Shown: piece after piece, positions 54,401 through 58,659 of the stretch
How positions within the stretch are numbered: position 1 is the first letter of the stretch
Layout: every line of letters starts with the position of its first letter
NCBI RefSeq assembly: GCF_013386585.1
Contig: NZ_JACARO010000024.1
Coordinates: 1-58,659 of the forward strand
Direction of reading: 5' to 3'
DNA from: Pseudomonas sp. P7548
Lineage (GTDB): Bacteria; Pseudomonadota; Gammaproteobacteria; Pseudomonadales; Pseudomonadaceae
DNA length: 58,659 nt
Made by a program: the position numbers and the translations under genes
The notes under the pieces: generated by a model
What the model was told of the DNA's origin: nothing
What the model saw: only the letters and a program-made list of their open reading frames with translations
The model's database searches: none

Positions 54401-57198
54401 GCATCCTTGGCGACGTACGACAGCGAATCCTGACTTTTCACACCGACCAGGTAAGACGCGGACGACACCAGCAAGGCGTTTTGCGCCGCCACGTTACGAC
54501 CGCCTTCGGCTTCGAACACCTGGGTCATCACCTGCAGGCGATAGGTGCTGTTGGCGAAGCGTTGCAGGTTGAGGTCGAGCGTGGCCTGGCCGTTGTCATC
54601 CACGGTGGTTTCGGCCAGGTCTTCGGTGCTGGCGTCCTCCAGGGCGTTGTTCAGGCGGAAGCGGTAATCCGGGTAGCGGTCGAACGCCGCGAGCGTTGGG
54701 CTCAGGGACATCTTGGCGGTGACACGCCGGCCGGATGCCGGGGCGCCGAACAGGTGCATGGCGGTGACCTTGGCCACCACCTGGTCCGGTGGAATCCAGC
54801 CCAGTACCGGCGTGTCGTGCAGGCTCAGGCTGACCTTCATGCGGTCCGGCTCGAAGTCACGCACCTTGAAGCTGACACTGCCCAGGTCGGTGCGGGTCTG
54901 CTTCTGGCCAATCAACTGCAAGGTCGCGGTGTATTCACCGGCCGGGGCGACTTCACTGCTGGGGAAATCAAAGGTTTCAAAGCCGCTGGCCGACAGTTTC
55001 AGGGGCTGGCGAATCACTTCCAGGCCCCGTGGGTCGGTGATTTGCAGCTCGACTGGCAGGCCGTGCAGGGCGCCTTTCCAGTTGCCGCTGCGCACGATCA
55101 TGCCCAGGTGCGCGGTCTCGCCCGGCCGATACAGACCACGGTCGGTGAACAGGTAGGCGCTGAGGCGATCAATCGCACCGTCCTCTTCCAGACCGCCTAC
55201 GTCGAAGCGTGACAAATCCAACTGTTGGGACTGGCGGGCAATCGGCAGGAACGACTGGTCATTGCCCCGTGTGACCACATACATCAGCGGCGTTTTCTCA
55301 CGGCGCAGTTCATCCAGCTTGGCGAAATGCGCGTGGCCTTCGGCGTCGGTGCGGCCGCTGCTCACGGGCAAGCCGTTGCGGCCAATGATGTCGACTTGGG
55401 CGTCAGACACCGGCGAACCGTTGCCAATGGATTGCACATACACGTCATGGCTGCCGTCACTGGAGCGCTTGGCGATGATGCCGAGGTCCGTCACCACGAT
55501 GAAGCGCAGGTCGCTGGTGCTGCTGCGGTCGTACTCAAAGGTGCGGGTTGCCGGGTCATCCTGCGGGCTGAGCTTGAGCACAAAAATGCCGCGCCGCCCG
55601 CCGTTAGCGGTGAGGTAATGGCTGAGGTCCACATTGTCGTAGACGGTTTTTGCCGGGTCGTTGGACGACAGGGGAATGTCCAGCGACTGACGCTCAACCA
55701 TGCGGTCGAAGTATTCGTTGCCAAAGTTCGGCCGGGCAAAGCTGCCGCTGCTCTGGTCCACCAGGTGCTGCAACTGGTTGGGCAGCAGGCGGGCGATTTC
55801 CACGTGGGCGCCGGGCACGCCACGGGCCATGAAGCCCAGGCGTTTTTCGCCGTTTAGGCTGAGCAGTGCGCCGTCAGACAGGAACTGCAGGGTGCGTGGG
55901 TACGCCGGCATGCTGATCAGCGACGCCGTAGGGTTTTTCGCCAGGTAGCCGCCGATGGCTTCCAGGTTGGCAGGCACGCGCACGTAAATAGCGCGACCGG
56001 CCGGGGCCTTGAACTTGAAGGCGTGCAGGGTGTTCAGCGGTTCGACGCTGGGCACGTGGGTCAGGGTGACCTTGGTGCTGCGGGCCAGCAGGGCGTCGTC
56101 GATGTCGTTGCTGTTATAGGGGCGCGTGTCGTCCTGGGCTTTTTCCGGCAGCAGCCAGGCCTGCACCTTACCGGCAATGGTTTCGTCGGCGACGGCGCTG
56201 GAGCTGCTGAACATCAGCACCGGTTCCGGCTCACCACGTTCGTTGTCGACAAAACTCACTTCGGCGCCGGTGAAGGTCAGGCGATAGCGGCCGGGCACGG
56301 TGACTTCCGAGACCAGCGGCGCGGTGCTGGCGTTGCCGCCGTCACGGGCCTTGATGCCTTCATCGAGCTTGGCGCTCACCGGCGTGCTTTCCAGCGGCGT
56401 CGCCAGGGCGGCGGAGCGGACGTAGGCGTTGAGCCTGGTGTCGTCGAAGGTGACTTCCGGGCGGTTGGGCAACTGGGCGTCGCGGTAGGCCAGGCCTTTG
56501 CCGAGGGTCACCGACACGCGTTTACGCAGGTTGTCTTCATCCACCGGGTGGGAAAAATGGAAGGTCGCCACCAGTTGTTTCAGTGTCGGGTTGGACGGGT
56601 CCTGGTACAGCTCGTTTTGCGCCAGGGTGGCGCGGAACGGTTGGGTGGAAAACTGGCTGCTGTACTGGCTGAGCAATACACCGTCGGCCAGCAGCTTTTT
56701 CTTGGCCAGGTCCAGGGTGTAATGGGCGTCTACCGGCCAGTCTTTTTCCGGCACGAATTGCAGGGTGCGGTCATCGGACCAGCGCCAGGCGCCCGCCACG
56801 GGTGGTTTGAGGGTGATGCCTTCTGTGACCGGCTTGCCAATGGCGGCCAGCGGGGCCACGGATTCGGCAAAGCGCACCTGCAAGTTATCCACAACCGGTG
56901 GCTGCTGGGTGTAGTCGGTCAGGTTCGGCTTGTGCAGCGAGTAACCCACGGTGTGGGGCTGCGGCAGGTGGGAATACCACTGCCAGCCATAGAACCCGGC
57001 GCCGGCCAGCAACGCCAGGCCCAGCACACCAGCACCGGCTTGGCGCGGATAGGCGCGGGCCTTGTGGCCCAGGTTCGCCAGGCCCCGGCCGATAGCGCGC
57101 AGCCAGAACGGCGGATGCCATTCGCCAAAGACGGCCCCCACCACAGTCAGTAACGCACTGGTTATACGGCGGCTGATCGCTTTCAACGAATCGAACAT
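51388..57198 (-). CDS. Bacterial alpha-2-macroglobulin family protein
   Basis: This 1936-aa protein is related to E. coli YfhM (ECAM), which traps proteases in the periplasm. The N-terminus has a hydrophobic segment (about 53-72) and no lipobox, so it looks like a single-helix anchor rather than a lipoprotein. MG domains follow, including the GLYRPGETAHLG segment. The thioester motif CTEQ is present with Cys1460 (YGYACTEQLV), in the alpha-helical thioester domain. A Glu/Asp-rich insert (about 1830-1860) precedes the C-terminal domain. The ATG at 57198 has AGGGA at a suitable distance; ATG 57207 lacks one. pbpC is co-transcribed downstream. Confidence 0.93.
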   Translation of the reverse strand: MFDSLKAISRRITSALLTVVGAVFGEWHPPFWLRAIGRGLANLGHKARAYPRQAGAGVLGLALLAGAGFYGWQWYSHLPQPHTVGYSLHKPNLTDYTQQPPVVDNLQVRFAESVAPLAAIGKPVTEGITLKPPVAGAWRWSDDRTLQFVPEKDWPVDAHYTLDLAKKKLLADGVLLSQYSSQFSTQPFRATLAQNELYQDPSNPTLKQLVATFHFSHPVDEDNLRKRVSVTLGKGLAYRDAQLPNRPEVTFDDTRLNAYVRSAALATPLESTPVSAKLDEGIKARDGGNASTAPLVSEVTVPGRYRLTFTGAEVSFVDNERGEPEPVLMFSSSSAVADETIAGKVQAWLLPEKAQDDTRPYNSNDIDDALLARSTKVTLTHVPSVEPLNTLHAFKFKAPAGRAIYVRVPANLEAIGGYLAKNPTASLISMPAYPRTLQFLSDGALLSLNGEKRLGFMARGVPGAHVEIARLLPNQLQHLVDQSSGSFARPNFGNEYFDRMVERQSLDIPLSSNDPAKTVYDNVDLSHYLTANGGRRGIFVLKLSPQDDPATRTFEYDRSSTSDLRFIVVTDLGIIAKRSSDGSHDVYVQSIGNGSPVSDAQVDIIGRNGLPVSSGRTDAEGHAHFAKLDELRREKTPLMYVVTRGNDQSFLPIARQSQQLDLSRFDVGGLEEDGAIDRLSAYLFTDRGLYRPGETAHLGMIVRSGNWKGALHGLPVELQITDPRGLEVIRQPLKLSASGFETFDFPSSEVAPAGEYTATLQLIGQKQTRTDLGSVSFKVRDFEPDRMKVSLSLHDTPVLGWIPPDQVVAKVTAMHLFGAPASGRRVTAKMSLSPTLAAFDRYPDYRFRLNNALEDASTEDLAETTVDDNGQATLDLNLQRFANSTYRLQVMTQVFEAEGGRNVAAQNALLVSSASYLVGVKSQDSLSYVAKDAPRQVQWLAVAPDLTPVAVDGLTTEVVEHRYVSVLVKQSNGTYKYESRIKNISQPASPLVMTKDGAKQALNTGTPGDFTLQLKDANGNLLNQIDYSVAGRGNTSRSLERNAELQLRLDKRSYATGDEIAISIRAPYTGAGLITIERDKVYTQQWFKADSTNSVQHIRVPAGLEGNAYVNVQFVRDMGSAEVYMSPLSYGVVPFSINLDARRMALKVEGPAKIEPGQALDIKVTADRPGRAVVYAVDEGILQVARYQTPDPLGFFFQKRALEVGTSQILDLILPEFSRLLSGAAPGGDTEGALANHLNPFKRKHQPPVAWWSGLVDLPAGETVLHYQVPDSFNGKLHLFAVAVDNDSVGVSDANTEVRGPIVITPNVPAFVAPGDVFNVSAGVFSNLDAAADVKFELQTSDGLNVQGDKGSTLSLQPRKEGTAEFKIKVGETLGSADLRFVAVLPDGKRIQVAETTSIRPLSEHSVALSLGRFDSASKELKPTRELFSQLRDVQVGVAASPLVWANGLKHYLDDYGYACTEQLVSKAMPALIWGGNAPEAEQAFTGAVRMLRQRQNGAGGFGLWAANPDVAPYASLYATDFLIEAKERGLPVPEDLLVRSNAYLTDLANGPSEGLSELRNRAYASYLLSRQGILVSGALSDIRERYESYFKDTWQNDLGAAYLAASYKLLKQDRQADTLFRKIPWRSLVDKWDSDGLYYDPLVHDAEHLHLLARHFPEMIDDVPTALLDKLGKRLNEQRYNSLSAALLLRALDNYGQRAQSDMTLKATAWLSDKQQQLLEMAGQPPRAAVPSATQKLVMEKTDGPAAFYMLSEAGFDKGAKLKSITNGLEIIHEYLDLKGDPVSKVAVGDEFLVRLRLRATDRDQVQQVAVVDLLPGGVEPVYNLPPEPEAASTEESEGDDAEYVETGEDSQEADAWQAPIGETELSNWQPDYVDVRDDRVVLYGTALRDVGTFVYRVRATNAGTFNTPPAYAEGMYETTLQGRGKVGQLEITKP

Positions 57199-57276
57199 GG
57201 TGAGCATCCCTGGCTAAGTGCGGCGTATCTTACACGCGTCTTTGATACAAAAGATGACGTGGATACGCCGGACCGC

Positions 57277-57906
57277 TCAGGCGTGTTGCACAAAGGTGAG
57301 GCGTACCGCAAAACCGATCAAAAGACTGCCGAACAACCATTGCTGCACCCGCTGCGCCGAACGATTGCGCGCCAGCCATCGGCCGATGCGCGCACCGGCC
57401 AGGGCGTAGCAGCAGTCGAAGGCGAAACCGACCGCCACCAGGATCACACCCAGCAACGCGAACTGCGCCGCCACCGGGCCGGCCTGCGGGTTGATGAACT
57501 GCGGCAGCAGCACCGAACAGAACAGCAGCGCCTTGGGGTTGAGCAGGTTGGTCAGCAGGCCGCGCTGGAAGGCTTCGCGCCAGGCGTGGCCCTGTGTGAT
57601 GGCATGTGTCGGGTCGAGGCTGGGCAACATGTTCGCGCGCAGGCATTGCACACCCAACCACAGCAGGTAGGCCGCGCCGCCCAGGCGCACCACGTCAAAC
57701 GTCCACGGTGCCACCTTGAACAGGGTCGCCAAGCCCATGCCGGCCAACGCAACGTGGCACGCCCGGGCAACCCCCAGGCCAATCGCCGTGGTCAGCGCCA
57801 AGGTCTTGCCCTGGCGGGCGCCGGTTTGCAGCAGCAGGATCATGTCCGGCCCCGGCAGCAGATACGCCACCGAAAGGGCCACCAAAAACAACCAGAGCTC
57901 CGTCAT
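57277..57906 (-). CDS. LysE-family amino-acid exporter
   Basis: The 209-aa inner-membrane protein has about six hydrophobic helices and the family pattern PGPDMILLLQTGARQGKTLA near the N-terminus. LysE/RhtB proteins export amino acids or related small molecules by proton exchange. The substrate is not readable. The divergent Lrp/AsnC gene 126 bp away is the typical regulator of such exporters. Confidence 0.9.
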   Translation of the reverse strand: MTELWLFLVALSVAYLLPGPDMILLLQTGARQGKTLALTTAIGLGVARACHVALAGMGLATLFKVAPWTFDVVRLGGAAYLLWLGVQCLRANMLPSLDPTHAITQGHAWREAFQRGLLTNLLNPKALLFCSVLLPQFINPQAGPVAAQFALLGVILVAVGFAFDCCYALAGARIGRWLARNRSAQRVQQWLFGSLLIGFAVRLTFVQHA

Positions 57907-58032
57907 GTTTCACCCCCTTGAATGTTGGCAAATTCTAGGGCCGAAGGGCGGGGCAGGTGGTTGCGTAGTCAGCTGATAAATCGGCTAGTCTTGGCACTAT
58001 CCACCACTAACAACTACAAAGACCATTCACTT

Positions 58033-58515
58033 ATGCCAAATCTGAAACTCGATGCTTTTGACCGCAAGATACTCGAAGCCCTGCAACGGGATGGTCGCCT
58101 GAGCAACGTGCAACTGGCCGACGAGATTGGCCTGTCTGCATCACCTTGTCTGCGCCGCGTGCGCCTGCTCGAAGAAGCCGGGGTCATTCGCGGCTACCAG
58201 GCCACGCTGGATCGCGATGAAGTGGGCCTGGGCATGATGGTGTTTGTGGGCGTGAAGGTAGAGCGGCATAACGACACCGAGGCCAATGCCTTTCGTGAGG
58301 CGGTGACGGCACTGCCCGAGGTGATCTCGGCGTTCCTGGTGTCGGGGGAGTCGGACTTTCTGTTGCAGGTGGTGGTGCCGGATTTGCGCGGGTATGAACG
58401 GTTTGTCACCGGCAGCCTGTTGAAGCTGCCGGGGGTGAGGGATATCCGCAGCAACTTCGCGATCCAGACCGTAAAGACTCCGGGAGCGTTGCCGTTGGGC
58501 CATCTACCAACCTAA
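58033..58515 (+). CDS. Lrp/AsnC-family transcriptional regulator
   Basis: The 160-aa protein has an N-terminal HTH (LDAFDRKILEALQRDGRLSN, VQLADEIGLSASPCLRRVRL) and a C-terminal RAM/ligand domain (about 70-150) with VISAFLVSGESDFLLQVVV. The ATG at 58033 starts MPNLKLDAFD; upstream in-frame codons overlap the divergent promoter region. It probably controls the LysE exporter in response to an amino acid. Confidence 0.93.
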   Translation: MPNLKLDAFDRKILEALQRDGRLSNVQLADEIGLSASPCLRRVRLLEEAGVIRGYQATLDRDEVGLGMMVFVGVKVERHNDTEANAFREAVTALPEVISAFLVSGESDFLLQVVVPDLRGYERFVTGSLLKLPGVRDIRSNFAIQTVKTPGALPLGHLPT

Positions 58516-58543
58516 CGGCCCCCTGAAGCCACCACTAAACCCA

Positions 58544-58633
58544 TGTGGGAGCGGGCTTGCTCGCGAAGGCGGCGTGTCAGCCGCTGAATTTGCCAGCTGA
58601 CCCACCGCCTTCGCGAGCAAGCCCGCTCCCACA
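58544..58633. repeat. REPIN downstream of the Lrp/AsnC gene
   Basis: TGTGGGAGCGGGCTTGCTCG (from 58544) pairs exactly with CGAGCAAGCCCGCTCCCACA (to 58633), and pairing continues through CGAAGGCGG. This is the common P. fluorescens-type REP pair with a short central spacer. Confidence 0.9.
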
Positions 58634-58659
58634 GTTTGATCTTCACTGTTCTTGAGGTT

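Noticed and set aside
58544..58633. Palindromic repeats as a CRISPR array
   Set aside because: There is only one pair of inverted arms, no direct repeats with unique spacers and no cas genes; the sequence fits a REPIN.

Overview
The window is the replication-origin region of a Pseudomonas chromosome, most likely from the P. fluorescens group. This rests on gene order (plsC-gmhB-glyS-glyQ-tag, then trkA-rsmB-fmt-def, on one side; dnaA-dnaN-recF-gyrB against rpmH-rnpA-yidD-yidC-mnmE; mnmG-rsmG-parA-parB-atp; glmU-glmR-glmS), on Pseudomonas-type REP palindromes and parS sites, and on high third-position GC. No tRNA, rRNA, CRISPR array, prophage or transposase was seen.

Layout. 1-4.98 kb: a partial LysM protein gene diverges from def-fmt-rsmB-trkA and a small TPR gene. 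5.0-11.0 kb: a lipid A-type acyltransferase and tag (minus strand) diverge from glyQ-glyS-gmhB-plsC (plus strand). 11.2-15.4 kb: an accessory-looking signalling locus has a CHASE2 sensor kinase and a FecR-domain protein on the minus strand and an OmpR-type response regulator diverging on the plus strand. 15.5-21.7 kb: gyrB-recF-dnaN-dnaA (minus strand) carries three parS sites. 21.7-22.3 kb: oriC. 22.3-26.2 kb: rpmH-rnpA-yidD-yidC-mnmE. 26.2-26.8 kb: a second origin-like region. 26.8-31.0 kb: mnmG-rsmG-parA-parB. 31.1-38.3 kb: the nine-gene atp operon. 38.4-42.6 kb: glmU, a DeoR-type regulator and glmS. 42.6-47.3 kb: a LysR regulator, an SDR oxidoreductase, an Old Yellow Enzyme-type reductase and an orphan adenylate-forming ligase. 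47.4-49.1 kb: lemA with a GIDE-like membrane protein. 49.1-57.2 kb: an alpha-2-macroglobulin and pbpC. 57.3-58.5 kb: a LysE exporter diverging from an Lrp/AsnC regulator.

The main observation is that the dnaA-rpmH origin and the mnmE-mnmG intergenic region look like two copies of one module. Three DnaA-box positions, a 29-bp block and a 17-bp block recur at exactly the same 4515-bp offset and in the same orientation, and both modules run into an AT-rich tract on the right. In addition, 25 exact TTATCCACA boxes lie in the window where fewer than one is expected by chance, nearly all at or to the right of oriC.

Other points: the lemA frame runs about 130 codons past the usual family end into the next gene, suggesting a lost stop; the atp operon has strong hairpins only around the c, alpha and beta subunit genes; and several candidate operators are described. 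Coordinates, motifs and spacings were read by eye, and functions of accessory genes are family-level inferences.
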